Origin: Streptomyces erythrochromogenes
Lineage (GTDB): Bacteria; Actinomycetota; Actinomycetes; Streptomycetales; Streptomycetaceae
Assembly: GCF_036170895.1 (NCBI RefSeq)
Contig: NZ_CP108036.1
Span: 1,302,001-1,366,000 of the forward strand
Direction of reading: 5' to 3'
DNA: 64,000 nt
Shown piece by piece: positions 28,499-37,936 of this stretch (positions are counted from its first letter, which is position 1; the number at the start of each line of letters is the position of its first letter). The position numbers and the translations under genes are program-made. Under the pieces are notes generated by a model. It saw only the letters and a list, made by a program, of their open reading frames with translations. It ran no database searches and was not told the DNA's origin.

Positions 28499-29608
28499 AT
28501 GACCACTTACGTATGGGACTACCTGCGCGAGTACGAGAACGAGCGGGAGGACATCCACGACGCCGTCGAGACCGTGCTGCGGTCGGGGCAGCTCGTGCTC
28601 GGCGCCAGCGGGCGCGGCTTCGAGGAGGAGTTCGCCGCCTACCACGGGGTCGGGCACGCGGTGGGTGTCGACAACGGCACCAACGCGATCAAGCTGGGCC
28701 TCCAGGCGATCGGCGTGGGCCCCGGCGACGAGGTGATCACGGTCTCGAACACCGCCGCGCCCACGGTGGTGGCCATCGACTCCGTGGGGGCGACGCCCGT
28801 CTTCGTCGACGTCCACCCCGACACCTATCTGATGGACGTCGAGCAGGTGTCCGCGGCCGTCACCGAGCGCACCAGGTGTCTGCTGCCGGTCCATCTGTAC
28901 GGCCAGTGCGTGGACATGACCGCGCTCCAGGCCGTGGCGGACGAGCACGGCCTGGTGGTCTTCGAGGACTGCGCGCAGGCCCACGGCGCCCGCCGGGGCG
29001 GACGCCTCGCCGGCACCTGGGGGGCCGCGGCCGGGTTCTCCTTCTATCCCACCAAGGTGCTCGGGGCCTACGGCGACGGCGGCGCCGTCATCACCTCGGA
29101 CCCGGCCGTGGACGCCGCGCTGCGGCGGCTGCGGTACTACGGCATGGAGGAGCGGTACTACGTCGTCCAGACCCCTGGGCACAACAGCCGCCTGGACGAG
29201 CTGCACGCGGAGATCCTGCGCCGCAAGCTGCGCCGGCTCGACGCCTACGTCGAGGGCCGGCGCGCGGTGGCCCGCCGGTACGCCGAGGGCCTCGCCGGCA
29301 CCGGTCTGGTCCTGCCGTCGACGGCGCCGGGCAACGACCACGTCCACTACGTCTACGTGGTCCGCCATCCGCGGCGCGACGCGATCATCGAGGCGCTGAA
29401 GGCCTACGACATCCAGCTGAACATCAGCTACCCGTGGCCGGTCCACACCATGACGGGCTTCGCCCACCTCGGATACGCCAAGGGGTCCCTGCCCGTCACC
29501 GAGTCGGCGGCCGAGGAGATCTTCTCGCTGCCCATGTACCCCTCGCTGGACCCGGCGGTGCAGGACAAGGTGATCGGCGCGCTCCACGACGTACTGGCCT
29601 CGCTGTGA
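28499..29608 (+). CDS. PLP-dependent NDP-sugar 3-aminotransferase
   Basis: A 369-residue aminotransferase of the DegT/DnrJ/EryC1/StrS family, related to TylB, EvaB and DnrJ. The PLP lysine is Lys186 ([13 protein letters not shown]). It transfers an amino group to the 3-keto carbon of an NDP-deoxysugar. It is the only aminotransferase seen, so it probably feeds both the N,N-dimethylated and the nitro sugar branches. ATG at 28499 is used; the frame upstream overlaps the N-methyltransferase gene and is not coding. It ends in a GTGA overlap with the next gene. Confidence 0.92.
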   Translation: MTTYVWDYLREYENEREDIHDAVETVLRSGQLVLGASGRGFEEEFAAYHGVGHAVGVDNGTNAIKLGLQAIGVGPGDEVITVSNTAAPTVVAIDSVGATPVFVDVHPDTYLMDVEQVSAAVTERTRCLLPVHLYGQCVDMTALQAVADEHGLVVFEDCAQAHGARRGGRLAGTWGAAAGFSFYPTKVLGAYGDGGAVITSDPAVDAALRRLRYYGMEERYYVVQTPGHNSRLDELHAEILRRKLRRLDAYVEGRRAVARRYAEGLAGTGLVLPSTAPGNDHVHYVYVVRHPRRDAIIEALKAYDIQLNISYPWPVHTMTGFAHLGYAKGSLPVTESAAEEIFSLPMYPSLDPAVQDKVIGALHDVLASL

Positions 29609-30618
29609 GCCCTGTCCCCACCGGGCGGGACGGGGACGGCGGCCGCCGGGTCCGCATGGGTGTGCTCGGCTGCGCGGACATCGCGCTGCGCCGGATGCTG
29701 CCGGCCATCGCGGCGGCCGAGTCGGCCGAGCTCGTCGCGGTGGCCAGCCGGGACGCCGCGAAGGCGCAGCGGGCGGCGGCCCGGTTCGGGTGCGCCGGGG
29801 TCAAGGGCTACCGGACGCTGCTGGAGCGGGACGACATCGACGCGGTGTACGTCCCGCTCCCGCCCGCGCTCCACTTCGAGCAGGTGGCCGAGGCGTTGCT
29901 CGCCGGCAAGCACGTGCTGTGCGAGAAGCCGCTGTGCACGACCCACGCGGAGGCCGCCGAGCTGATGGAGCTGGCTCGGCGGCACCGCCGGATCCTCGCC
30001 GAGAACTTCATGTTCCTGCACCACTCCCAGCACGCCGGGGTCCGCTCGCTCGTAGAGTCGGGCGCCATCGGCGGGCTGGAGGTGCTCTCCGGTTCCTTCG
30101 GCGTACCGCCGCTGGACCCCACGGGGTTCCGGTACGCCCCCTCGCTCGGCGGCGGCGCGCTGCTGGACGTCGGCGTCTATCCGCTGCGCACGGCGCAGAT
30201 GTACCTGTCCGGTGAGCCGGAGGTGCTGGCGGCCACCCTGCGGGTGGACGACGCGACCGGCGTGGACGTGGCGGGCACGGCGCTGCTGTGCGCCCCCGAC
30301 GGCGTCGCGGCGCAGCTGGAGTTCGGCTTCCGCCACTCCTACCGGTCGCGCTACGCGCTGTGGGGCGGCGCGGGACGGATCTCGGTGGAGCGGGCGTACA
30401 CCCCGCCGGAGGTGCTCAAGCCCGTGGTCCGGCTCCAGCAGCAGGACCGGCTGACCGAGCTGGCGATGCCCGCGGACGACCAGGTGCGCAACGCGCTGGC
30501 CGCGTTCACGGCCGCCGTCCTGGCCGGCGGGGACGGACCGGTCGGCGAAGCGGAGTCGCTCCTGCAGGCCAGGCTGGTCGAGGACGTCCGCAAGGTCGCC
30601 AGGATCGTCGGCGGCTGA
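29605..30618 (+). CDS. NDP-3-keto-2,6-dideoxyhexose 3-ketoreductase (Gfo/Idh/MocA family)
   Basis: A 337-residue reductase with an N-terminal Rossmann domain (GVLGCADIA near residue 18) and the CEKPL motif near 107. It resembles UrdT, LanT, OleW and KijD10, which reduce C-3 after 2,3-dehydration to give 2,6-dideoxysugars such as deoxyfucose or the rhodinose precursor. It competes with the aminotransferase for the 3-keto intermediate, so both neutral and amino sugars are made. GTG at 29605 overlaps the previous stop by 4 bp. It is the last gene of the rightward operon. Confidence 0.9.
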   Translation: MSPVPTGRDGDGGRRVRMGVLGCADIALRRMLPAIAAAESAELVAVASRDAAKAQRAAARFGCAGVKGYRTLLERDDIDAVYVPLPPALHFEQVAEALLAGKHVLCEKPLCTTHAEAAELMELARRHRRILAENFMFLHHSQHAGVRSLVESGAIGGLEVLSGSFGVPPLDPTGFRYAPSLGGGALLDVGVYPLRTAQMYLSGEPEVLAATLRVDDATGVDVAGTALLCAPDGVAAQLEFGFRHSYRSRYALWGGAGRISVERAYTPPEVLKPVVRLQQQDRLTELAMPADDQVRNALAAFTAAVLAGGDGPVGEAESLLQARLVEDVRKVARIVGG

Positions 30619-30629
30619 GGCGGCACAAC

Positions 30630-30660
30630 GGCGCCGGGGGCGGGGCCGCGCACCGGCGCC
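30630..30660 (+). terminator. Probable terminator of sugar operon
   Basis: An 8-bp perfect stem (GGCGCCGG at 30630-30637 with 30653-30660) and a 15-nt G-rich loop lie 12 bp after the 3-ketoreductase stop. It is of moderate strength. Confidence 0.5.
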
Positions 30661-30787
30661 CGGCGGCGGCGGGTGCCCGGGCTGCGGTGTCCGCGGCGCG
30701 GACCTACGCTGATCCGGTGACCGGCCGCACCGGAGGCAGGGTGTCACCTGGCGCCACCCGGTGGCGGTCCGAGGGAGGTGACGCCCG

Positions 30788-31537
30788 ATGTCCGCACCCC
30801 GGGCAGCAGCCGTGGTCCGCAGCGCGGCCGCGGGAACCGTCTTTCTGATCGTGTTCGCGGGCGTTGGCACGGGCACGGCCCTGGCCGACGACAACGGGAT
30901 GGCCGACAAGAGCGCGCAGGCCATCGCCGACGCCTCGCGCAAGGCCATGTCGGAGGTCACGTCCATGCGCATGGTGGCCAAGGTGACCGAGGGGTCGGGC
31001 ACCACCGCGCTGGACATCCGCTTCGACGAGGCGGGCAACTGCGTCGGCACCGTCAGGCCGCCCGGCGGCTCCGGCAGGGCCGACGTGATCAAACGCGGCA
31101 ACGACGTGTGGATGAAGCTCGACGACGCGCTGCTGCGGGCCCAGGTACCGGCCGCCGCGGCCGAGGACGCGATCGCGCTGATCGACGGCCGCTACCTGCA
31201 CGGCACCACGGACAACATCATGCTGCGTGATTTCGCCCAGTTCTGCGATCTCGACTACTTCAAGTCGGAGTTCTCCTCGAAGCCGGCGAACGAGCAGCTG
31301 AAGAAGGGCGCGCGCAGCGCCGTCGACGGCCGTCCGGCCATCACGGTCACCGGCAAGCGCGGCGGGGACACCGGCACTTACCAGGTGTCCACGCAGGACG
31401 AGCCGTACCTCCTGCGCATCCAGGGCGCCAAGGCCTCCGGCGAACGTGTGGAGGCCACCTTCTCCGCCTTCGACGAGCCGGTCCGGCCCAAGCCGCCCGC
31501 GCCCGCGGACTCGGTCGACCTGTCCAAGCTCCAGTAG
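30788..31537 (+). CDS. Secreted LppX/LprG-like protein
   Basis: A 249-residue exported protein. It has a basic N-terminus, a hydrophobic core (residues 12-30) and a likely Ala-x-Ala cleavage just after GTALA. There is no lipobox Cys. The mature part (MRMVAKVT, later MKLDDALL and DKAPYL-like strands) resembles the LolA/LppX fold that binds lipophilic molecules. GGGAGGTGA lies upstream of ATG 30788. It is the first gene after the sugar operon and may or may not belong to the cluster; binding an anthracycline outside the cell is speculative. Confidence 0.75.
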   Translation: MSAPRAAAVVRSAAAGTVFLIVFAGVGTGTALADDNGMADKSAQAIADASRKAMSEVTSMRMVAKVTEGSGTTALDIRFDEAGNCVGTVRPPGGSGRADVIKRGNDVWMKLDDALLRAQVPAAAAEDAIALIDGRYLHGTTDNIMLRDFAQFCDLDYFKSEFSSKPANEQLKKGARSAVDGRPAITVTGKRGGDTGTYQVSTQDEPYLLRIQGAKASGERVEATFSAFDEPVRPKPPAPADSVDLSKLQ

Positions 31538-31560
31538 CGCACCGCGCGAAAGGGACCACC

Positions 31561-32358
31561 ATGATCACCACTGACTTCGCCGCGGGCGCCCCCTGCTGGA
31601 TCGACCTCGGCGCTCCCGACGTGCCCGCCGCGGCGGCGTTCTACGGCGCCGTCCTCGGCTGGGACTACGAGTCCATGGGCGAGGGGGAGGACATGGAGGG
31701 CGGGATGTTCCGGAAGGACGGGAAGATCGTCGCCGGGCTCGGCAAGCTCACCGAGGAGGGTGCCCGCCCGGCCTGGATGATCTACTACAGCGTGCCCGAC
31801 GCGGATGCCGTCACCGAGGCCGTCGAGCGCGGCGGGGGCACGGTGCGGGTGCCGCCGAGGGACCTCGACGAGTGGGGGCGGATGGCCCAGTACAGCGACC
31901 CGCTGGGGGGCCAGTTCGCCGTCTGGCAGCCGGGGACCAGCAAGGGCGTCGAGCTGGTCGACGAGCCGGGGTCGCTGTCGTGGACGGAGCTGTACACGAG
32001 CGACGCGGCGGCGGCCAAGGACTTCTACGGCGGGGTCTTCGGCTGGTGGTTCAGCGACATGGAGCTGCCGGGCGGCGGAGGGACGTACGCCCTGGTCACG
32101 CCCGCCGGACAGCCTGCGGAGCGCATGCACGGCGGCGTGATGGAGCTGCCCGCCGAGCACCTCGCCCCGGCGGGCGGGCGGCCGTACTGGCACCCCGTCT
32201 TCGCCGTAACCGACTGCGACGCGGCGGTCGCCGCGGTCACCGGGAACGGCGGCAGCGTGCAGATGGGGCCGGAGGACGCCGAGGGCGTCGGACGGCTGGC
32301 CGTCTGCCTCGACCCGGCGGGCGCCGACTTCGTGGTGCTGGCTCCGTCGCCGGACTGA
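31561..32358 (+). CDS. Two-domain VOC/glyoxalase-fold protein
   Basis: A 265-residue protein with two VOC modules (about 8-125 and 135-262), like mycobacterial CFP-30B. Each begins WIDLGAPD or WTELYTSD and contains FYGAVLGW or FYGGVFGW. Such proteins occur beside anthracycline and bleomycin genes as binding or resistance proteins, and as general stress proteins elsewhere. It starts 23 bp after the secreted protein gene and is likely co-transcribed. A second two-domain VOC gene is at 35135-35914. Confidence 0.85.
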   Translation: MITTDFAAGAPCWIDLGAPDVPAAAAFYGAVLGWDYESMGEGEDMEGGMFRKDGKIVAGLGKLTEEGARPAWMIYYSVPDADAVTEAVERGGGTVRVPPRDLDEWGRMAQYSDPLGGQFAVWQPGTSKGVELVDEPGSLSWTELYTSDAAAAKDFYGGVFGWWFSDMELPGGGGTYALVTPAGQPAERMHGGVMELPAEHLAPAGGRPYWHPVFAVTDCDAAVAAVTGNGGSVQMGPEDAEGVGRLAVCLDPAGADFVVLAPSPD

Positions 32359-32400
32359 CCCGGATCCCGGCGGCCCCGCGAAGGCCGGACCGGGAGAGGT
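32358..32400. terminator. Possible imperfect bidirectional hairpin
   Basis: Between the convergent VOC and ABC permease genes, nested short arms (TGACC with GGTCA, CCCGG with CCGGG, GCC with GGC) can form one interrupted hairpin. Its strength is uncertain. Confidence 0.35.
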
Positions 32401-33215
32401 CAGACCCGGGAGCGGTATGCCCGCATCGCGAGCGGGACGAAGACGATCGCGATGCCCGCGGCCCAGATCAGGGACCACATGATCGGCTCGCCGGCGGGGG
32501 TGCCGAGCAGCAGTCCGCGGAAGGCGTCCGACAGCTGGGTGACGGGATTGACCTCCACCCAGGCCTGGAGCCAGCCGGGCATCGTGTCGACCATCACGAA
32601 CGCGCTGCTCGTGAAGGTGATCGGGAAGATCAGCGTGAAGGCGAAGACCTGCACCTTCTCCGCGTCGCCGGCCAGCATCCCGATCAGCACGGCCGTCCAC
32701 GAGACGGCCGCGGCGAACACCAGGAGCAGCAGCAGTCCGCCGACCAAGCCGGCGACGCCGCCGGTGATCTCGAAGCCCAGCAGGGTGCCCAGGGCGATCA
32801 TCAGGAGCATCGCCCAGAGCTGTTTGGCCAGGTCGGCCGTGATGCGCCCGAGGAGCGGCGCCGAGCGGGCGATGGGCAGGCTGCGGAGGCGGTCGAAGAC
32901 GCCCTTGGTGAGGTCGGTGTTCAGCGCCATGGCCGTGTACATGCTCATGAAGAGCGTGTTCTGGACGATGATCCCGGCGAGCGCGTACTGGAGGTACGCC
33001 TGCGGGGATCCGGCCATCTGTCCGCCGAAGACGAAGGTGAACAGGAAGACGAACATGATCGGCGAGATGCTGTAGTCGACGAGCTCCAGCGGGTTGTGCT
33101 TGACGGAGACCAGGCTGCGCCAGGCGAGCGTCGCGGTCTGCCGCAGCGCCGCCAGAGGGCGTACCCGGCCGCTGCCGCCCAGGGTGCCGGTCACGGGTGC
33201 GGAGGCGGTGGTCAT
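32400..33215 (-). CDS. DrrB-like ABC-2 permease
   Basis: A 271-residue integral membrane protein with about six hydrophobic segments. It contains typical DrrB-family stretches such as LVDYSISPIMFVFLFTFVFGG and NPVTQLSDAFRGLLLG. It couples by an ATGA overlap to the DrrA-like ATPase. In S. peucetius DrrAB exports daunorubicin and doxorubicin, so this pair is the best self-resistance candidate in the window. Confidence 0.9.
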   Translation of the reverse strand: MTTASAPVTGTLGGSGRVRPLAALRQTATLAWRSLVSVKHNPLELVDYSISPIMFVFLFTFVFGGQMAGSPQAYLQYALAGIIVQNTLFMSMYTAMALNTDLTKGVFDRLRSLPIARSAPLLGRITADLAKQLWAMLLMIALGTLLGFEITGGVAGLVGGLLLLLVFAAAVSWTAVLIGMLAGDAEKVQVFAFTLIFPITFTSSAFVMVDTMPGWLQAWVEVNPVTQLSDAFRGLLLGTPAGEPIMWSLIWAAGIAIVFVPLAMRAYRSRV

Positions 33216-34210
33216 GACAGGCTCCCGGCGGTCGCGTACTGCTCGTCGTCACCGTCACCGTCGGCCGCCGGCGTCTGCGGCTGCGCCCGGTGGCCGGTCA
33301 GGACCATGAACACCTCGTCGAGCGACGAGCGCCGCAGGGTCAGCTCGGCCACGGCGATGCCCGCGTGGTCCAGCCGACGGACCACGCTCGGCATGAGCTC
33401 CGGGTCCTTCACCGGCACGGTGATCTCCTCGCCGTCGATCTCGGCCAGGGGGCCCGCGGCCTCGGCGAGCAGGGCGTGCGCCGGGGCGAGGTCCGCGGCC
33501 CGGGCCGGCCGCAGCTGCAGCACCTGGCCGCCGACCTGCGCCTTCAGCTCGTCGGGCGTGCCGTCGGCGATGACCGTGCCCTTGTCGATCACGACGATGC
33601 TGTCGGCCAGCCGGTCCGCCTCGTCCAGGTACTGCGTGGTCAGCAGCACCGTGACCCCCTCGGCGACGAGGCCGCGCAGCATGCCCCACACCTCGCCGCG
33701 GCTGTGCGGGTCGAGCCCGGTGGTCGGCTCGTCCAGGAAGAGGATCTGCGGCCGCCCCACCAGGCTCGCCGCGAGGTCGAGACGCCGCCGCATGCCGCCG
33801 GAGTACGTCTTGGTGGCCCGTCCCGCCGCCTCGACCAGTTGGAAGCGGTCGAGCAGTTCGGCGGCCCGGGCCCGGGCCGCGCCGCGCGGCATGCCGAGCA
33901 GCCGCCCGATCATCAGCAGGTTCTCCGTGCCGGTCAGGTTCTCGTCGACCGCGGCGTACTGGCCGGTGAGCCCGATCGCCGAACGGACCCGGCCCGCCTG
34001 CCGGACCACGTCGTACCCGGCGACCTCCGCGCGGCCGTCGTCCGGCTGGAGGAGGGTGGCGAAGATGCGGACGGCGGTCGTCTTGCCCGCGCCGTTGGGT
34101 CCGAGCAGGCCGAGGACGCTGCCGGCGGGCACCTGGAGGTCCACGCCGGCCAGTGCACGGGTCTGCTTGAACCGCTTCGCCAGGCCTTCGGCCCGGATCG
34201 CGTACTGCAT
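33212..34210 (-). CDS. DrrA-like ABC transporter ATPase
   Basis: A 332-residue ATPase of the daunorubicin-resistance type. Walker A is GPNGAGKTT, the signature is YSGGMRRRLDLA, Walker B is ILFLDEPTTGLDP and the switch region is LTTQYLDEAD. The C-terminal regulatory region follows (LRRSSLDEVFMVLTG). ATG at 34210 is chosen because GGGGTGA lies 5 bases upstream; GTG at 34219 is the alternative. It is the first gene of a two-gene leftward operon. Confidence 0.92.
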   Translation of the reverse strand: MQYAIRAEGLAKRFKQTRALAGVDLQVPAGSVLGLLGPNGAGKTTAVRIFATLLQPDDGRAEVAGYDVVRQAGRVRSAIGLTGQYAAVDENLTGTENLLMIGRLLGMPRGAARARAAELLDRFQLVEAAGRATKTYSGGMRRRLDLAASLVGRPQILFLDEPTTGLDPHSRGEVWGMLRGLVAEGVTVLLTTQYLDEADRLADSIVVIDKGTVIADGTPDELKAQVGGQVLQLRPARAADLAPAHALLAEAAGPLAEIDGEEITVPVKDPELMPSVVRRLDHAGIAVAELTLRRSSLDEVFMVLTGHRAQPQTPAADGDGDDEQYATAGSLS

Positions 34211-34319
34211 GGAGATCACCCCGGACGGGAGTACGTGCTGCTGCCACTTCCCTCAACTGTGACGCACACCATTGACATTGTCCGGCCGGGCGGACGGCCC
34301 GGGCGGCGCGGGCCGGTGC

Positions 34320-35118
34320 GGCGCCGACCCGCGGACACTGACCGCGCTCCTCGCCCACCTCGTCGAGTGGGAGGTCTTCCCGGCCGGCCCGGACGGCTAC
34401 CGGCTGACCCCGGTCGGCGAGGAACTCGTCGAGGACGACCACTCGTTGGAGGAGTACGACCTGCGCGGGGCGCAAGCCGCGCTGGACCTCTCGCTGTCCG
34501 GTCTGCACGAGACGCTGCGCACCGGCCGGGCCGGCTTCCGTACCGCGTCCGGGGCCCCGCTCGCCGTGGCCCTGGCCGCGGACGAGCGTCTGGGCGCGTC
34601 CGCGCGGGAGGCCGTGGAGGACGAGGCCCCGTGGATCGCCCCGGGGGTGCGCACCGGGCACCCTCGCCGCGGCCTTCCCCACCCTGCGGGTCCGCGTGGC
34701 CGCGCTGCCGTCGGCGCTGCGCACGGTCGCCGACCGGGTGCTGGACTCCGCGGTGCTCGACCGGGTGCAGCTGGTGCCCACCAGCGGGCCGGTCCCGGCG
34801 GGCGACCGCACCGTCCTGCTGTGCCGGCTGCTGGAGCAGCTCCCCGACGAGGACGCGGTGCTCGCGCTCCGCGAGAACGCCGCCGCGGTGCCCGCGGGCG
34901 GCGCGCTGCTGCTGGTCGAGCAGGTCGAGGGGGCGGACGGCATCGAGCTGGACACCGAGGCCGCCCTGCACCACCTGCGGCTGAAGGCGGCGTTCGGCTC
35001 GGGCGTGCGCACGGAGCGGGACTTCGAGCGCATCGCCGCACTGGCCGGGCTCCGCGTCGCCTCGCGCCGCGACATCGGCTGGGACCACCGCCTGTGGGAG
35101 CTGGCACCCGCCCGCTGA
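34320..35118 (+). pseudogene. Decayed DnrK/RdmB-type methyltransferase
   Basis: One frame encodes the family's middle region (DPRTLTALLAHLVEWEVF, then DGYRLTPVGEELVEDD and a region like LRTGRAGFRTASGAP). The other frame encodes the C-terminal half (TLAAAFPTLRV, LLCRLLEQLPDEDAV, ending DHRLWELAPAR). The change of frame is near 34655-34665, where the SAM-binding DVGGGTG should be and is mostly lost. The N-terminal dimerisation helices are also missing. It is therefore truncated, deleted and frameshifted. It looks like a relic of a polyketide O-methyltransferase at the right edge of the cluster. Confidence 0.75.
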
Positions 35119-35134
35119 CGCCTCCGGGGACCGC

Positions 35135-35914
35135 TCAGACGGCGCCCTCGCTGATGGTGAACAGGGCACCGCTCCGGTCGCGCAGGGTGACCCGGCGGTC
35201 CGTCGGGGAGGACCGTACGGGTGTCACGGCGGCGCCCCCGTGCCGGACCGCCCGGTCGATCGCCCCGTCCAGGTCGGCCACGGCGAAGTGGACGTGCCAG
35301 CGGGGCCGGACCTGCGGGTCGGGGGCGTTCTCCACGGCTCCGGCGTCGATCCGCGCGACGGTCTGGCTGCCGCGGCGCACCACGACGTGGTCGTGCTCGT
35401 AGGCCACGTCGCAGCATCCGGGCCGCTCGCAGGCCCAGTCGAGGACCTCCCCGTAGAACACCGCGGCGGCGAACGCGTCGCGGGTGCGGAGCTCCACCCA
35501 GGACGCGGCGTCCTCCTGCCCGGCGTGCCACTCCTGGACGACCTCGCCCTCCCAGAAGCCGAAGACCGCCCCGGACGGGTCGGCGGCCAGCGCGGCCCTC
35601 CCGGTGGCGAAGGCGAGCGGTCCGACCGCCATCGTCGCGCCCCGCTCACGGACCCGGGCGGCGGTCACCTCCGCGTCGTCGACGGCGAAGTACGGCGTCC
35701 ACGCGGTCGGCACGCCGAGCCTCGGGGCGAGTGCGCCGACCGAGGCGACGGGCCGGCCGTCCAGCAGGGCCGCTCGGAAGTTCTCGCCGAGCCGGGTGGC
35801 CCGGAACGTCCAGCCCAGCACCCCCGCGTAGAACTCCTCCGCCTCGGCGAGGCCCGGAGCCGTGAGGTTGACCCAGCAGGGCACGCCGAACACGTCACGG
35901 CTGTTCGTGGTCAT
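35135..35914 (-). CDS. Two-domain VOC/glyoxalase-fold protein
   Basis: A 259-residue protein with two VOC modules (about 10-120 and 135-258), containing WVNLTAPGLAEAEEFYAGVLGW and WVELRTRDAFAAAVFYGEVLDW. It has the same layout as the protein at 31561-32358 but is clearly diverged. ATG at 35914 is chosen; the frame upstream is not conserved in type. Its function is unknown beyond the fold; it converges on the decayed methyltransferase gene. Confidence 0.83.
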   Translation of the reverse strand: MTTNSRDVFGVPCWVNLTAPGLAEAEEFYAGVLGWTFRATRLGENFRAALLDGRPVASVGALAPRLGVPTAWTPYFAVDDAEVTAARVRERGATMAVGPLAFATGRAALAADPSGAVFGFWEGEVVQEWHAGQEDAASWVELRTRDAFAAAVFYGEVLDWACERPGCCDVAYEHDHVVVRRGSQTVARIDAGAVENAPDPQVRPRWHVHFAVADLDGAIDRAVRHGGAAVTPVRSSPTDRRVTLRDRSGALFTISEGAV

Positions 35915-36117
35915 CGCACCGCCTCCGATCGCCGCCCGGCATCCGGTCCCGCCGCAGGGCGGCTGCCCCGTCCGCCCCACTCCTAACACAAACGGACGAA
36001 ACGGACCATCCGCGCCGCGTCGGCCGACGGAAGCACTGTGCGCCGGCCCTCCGGTGCGCACACTGGACCAGGTGGCCCGCGCCGCGGCGGCGGCGGACCG
36101 AGGAGAGGTGTCCGGCC

Positions 36118-37149
36118 TTGAGCGTTCCCGTTCCCGTTCCTGCTCCCGTCCCTGTTCCTGCTCCTGCTCCTGCTCCCGTTCCGATCGTCATCGACTGCGA
36201 TCCTGGGCATGACGACGCCCTCGCGATCCTGCTCGCGGCGGGCGACCCGGGGGTCGACCTGCTGGCCGTCACCACGGTGGCGGGCAACCAGACCCTGGAG
36301 AAGACCACCCTGAACGCCCTGCGGGTGTGCACCGTCGCCGGCATCACCGGCGTCCCGGTCGCCGCCGGGTGCGCGGCACCGCTGGTGGAACCGCTGCGGG
36401 TCGCCGAGGACGTCCACGGAGTGTCGGGACTGGACGGCCCCCGCTTCCCCGAGCCGTCCCTGGCGGCCGAGCCCGAGCACGCGGTGGAGCTGCTGCGGCG
36501 GATCCTGGCCGGGCATCCGGAGCCGGTCACGCTGGTGCCGACGGCGCCCCTGACGAACATCGCCCTGCTGCTGACCCGGTATCCCGAGCTGGCTGGCCGG
36601 ATCAGGGAGATCGTGCTGATGGGCGGGTCCACGGACCGGGGGAACCGGACCCCGGCCGCCGAGTTCAACATCCACACCGACCCGGAGGCCGCGGACATCG
36701 TCTTCCGCAGCGGCGTACCGGTGACCATGTGCGGGCTCAACGTCACCCACCAGGCCCTCGCGACGCCCGAGGTCGTCGCCCGCTTCGAGGCGCTGGACAC
36801 GGACCTCGGGCGGATCTGCGCCGAGCTGCTGGACTTCTTCGCGGGCACCTACCGGCAGCTGTGGGGGTTTCGCGCTCCCCCGGTGCACGACCCGGTCGCG
36901 GTGGCCCGGGTCATCGACCCCGGGATGGTCACCTGCGTGGACGCGCACGTGGCCGTGGAACTCCACGGCAGGCACACGCGCGGGGCGACCGTGGTGGACC
37001 TGCACGGCACCCTGGGGCGGTCGGCGAACGCCCGGGTCGCCGTCGGGCTGCGGGCCGACCTGTTCTGGGACCGGCTGCTGGCGGCCGTGGCGGCACTGGG
37101 CGGCTCCGGTACGGGTCAGTCGGCGCCGCCCGCGGAGGGCCGCACCTGA
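36118..37149 (+). CDS. Inosine/uridine-preferring nucleoside hydrolase with Val-Pro-repeat N-terminus
   Basis: A 343-residue enzyme that hydrolyses ribonucleosides to base and ribose in salvage. The calcium-binding motif DCDPGHDDA (about residues 26-34) is intact, and ELHGRHTRGATVVD matches the C-terminal region. The first 22 residues are a Val/Pro/Ala repeat encoded by a 6-bp tandem repeat (36125-36184). The start is TTG at 36118 with GAGAGG nine bases upstream. The 3' end overlaps the convergent DUF5133 gene by 34 bp. Confidence 0.88.
   Translation: MSVPVPVPAPVPVPAPAPAPVPIVIDCDPGHDDALAILLAAGDPGVDLLAVTTVAGNQTLEKTTLNALRVCTVAGITGVPVAAGCAAPLVEPLRVAEDVHGVSGLDGPRFPEPSLAAEPEHAVELLRRILAGHPEPVTLVPTAPLTNIALLLTRYPELAGRIREIVLMGGSTDRGNRTPAAEFNIHTDPEAADIVFRSGVPVTMCGLNVTHQALATPEVVARFEALDTDLGRICAELLDFFAGTYRQLWGFRAPPVHDPVAVARVIDPGMVTCVDAHVAVELHGRHTRGATVVDLHGTLGRSANARVAVGLRADLFWDRLLAAVAALGGSGTGQSAPPAEGRT
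36125..36184 (+). repeat. Hexanucleotide tandem repeat in coding sequence
   Basis: About ten imperfect copies of a 6-bp unit (GTTCCC/GTTCCT/GCTCCT/GCTCCC) encode the (Val/Ala)-Pro repeat at the N-terminus of the nucleoside hydrolase. Changes in copy number would stay in frame. Confidence 0.8.
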
Positions 37150-37703
37150 TCGGGCCCCTCGGACGGGGGAAGCCGGTGGGCTGCCACCAGTTCCTCGGCG
37201 GCGAGCAGCGCGCTGTGGGCGTTGCGCTGGCCCATCAGGACGCACAGCGTGTACGCGGCGTCCTCCATCGCGGCGCGCAGCGCCGGGTCGCCCGGCGAGG
37301 CCAGCGTACGGCGGCGCACGGCCCGCAGGTGGTTCAGGTGCCGGCGCAGCACGTGCGGGGACGGCAGGAGCGTCCCGGAGGCGGGCGGAGCAGGGGGGTA
37401 GGGGGTCCGGGCGTGCCCGATCTCCGCGCGCAGGGCCCGCTCGCAGTCCGGGTCGGCGTCCCCGGGGGCGGTGCGGGTCGCGATGACCGTGCGCGCCATG
37501 AGCGGGAGCGTGACGCCCGCGGCCTGGGCCGCGTTGCCGAGGACGCGCCGGGCGCTCTCGGCGGTGCAGGGCACCAGGGCCATCACCATCCCGGTCGCGC
37601 CGGCGAGCGCGGCCCGGTCCGTTAGGCCGTCCGCGCCGGCCTCCCCGTCGGTCACGGCGGCGCCGCCTTCCGTGCGGCCGCGGGCCGCCGGGCTCTGAAT
37701 CAT
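37116..37703 (-). CDS. DUF5133-type Streptomyces protein
   Basis: A 195-residue cytoplasmic protein without known activity. Two parts are visible. Residues about 40-105 (MVMALVPCTAESARRVLGNAAQ, LPLMARTVIATRT) resemble the C-terminal part of ANTAR-type proteins. The C-terminal part (HVLRRHLNHLRAVRRR, then AMEDAAYTLCVLMG) is typical of DUF5133 proteins common in Streptomyces. ATG at 37703 has GGAG 7 bases upstream. A role in regulation is only a guess. Confidence 0.65.
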   Translation of the reverse strand: MIQSPAARGRTEGGAAVTDGEAGADGLTDRAALAGATGMVMALVPCTAESARRVLGNAAQAAGVTLPLMARTVIATRTAPGDADPDCERALRAEIGHARTPYPPAPPASGTLLPSPHVLRRHLNHLRAVRRRTLASPGDPALRAAMEDAAYTLCVLMGQRNAHSALLAAEELVAAHRLPPSEGPDQVRPSAGGAD

Positions 37704-37865
37704 CCGTCCGCTCCTCGGGTCTGTCCGGGTGGATGCCGCTGTGTAGCACCTCCGGACGGGCGGTCGGCGCACCCACGCGGGCGCCGGCGAGCGGATCGCC
37801 CGATGTGGGGAACCCCGGAGCCGTGGGTTGACGTTGCGCGGCGCTCCGCACCGCTCGTGACGCGC

Positions 37866-37903
37866 GAACGCTCCGCAGCGGCGGGTGCCGGTGCGGAGCG
37901 TTC
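37866..37903. terminator. Hairpin terminator and short direct repeats
   Basis: An 11-bp perfect stem (GAACGCTCCGC at 37866-37876 with 37893-37903) has a 16-nt loop, about 35 bp downstream of the CBM48-type gene. A CGGTTCAG direct repeat follows (37911-37926). The rest of the gap 37704-37936 shows nothing else. Confidence 0.65.
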
Positions 37904-37936
37904 GGCTGAGCGGTTCAGCGGTTCAGCGGGCGGACG

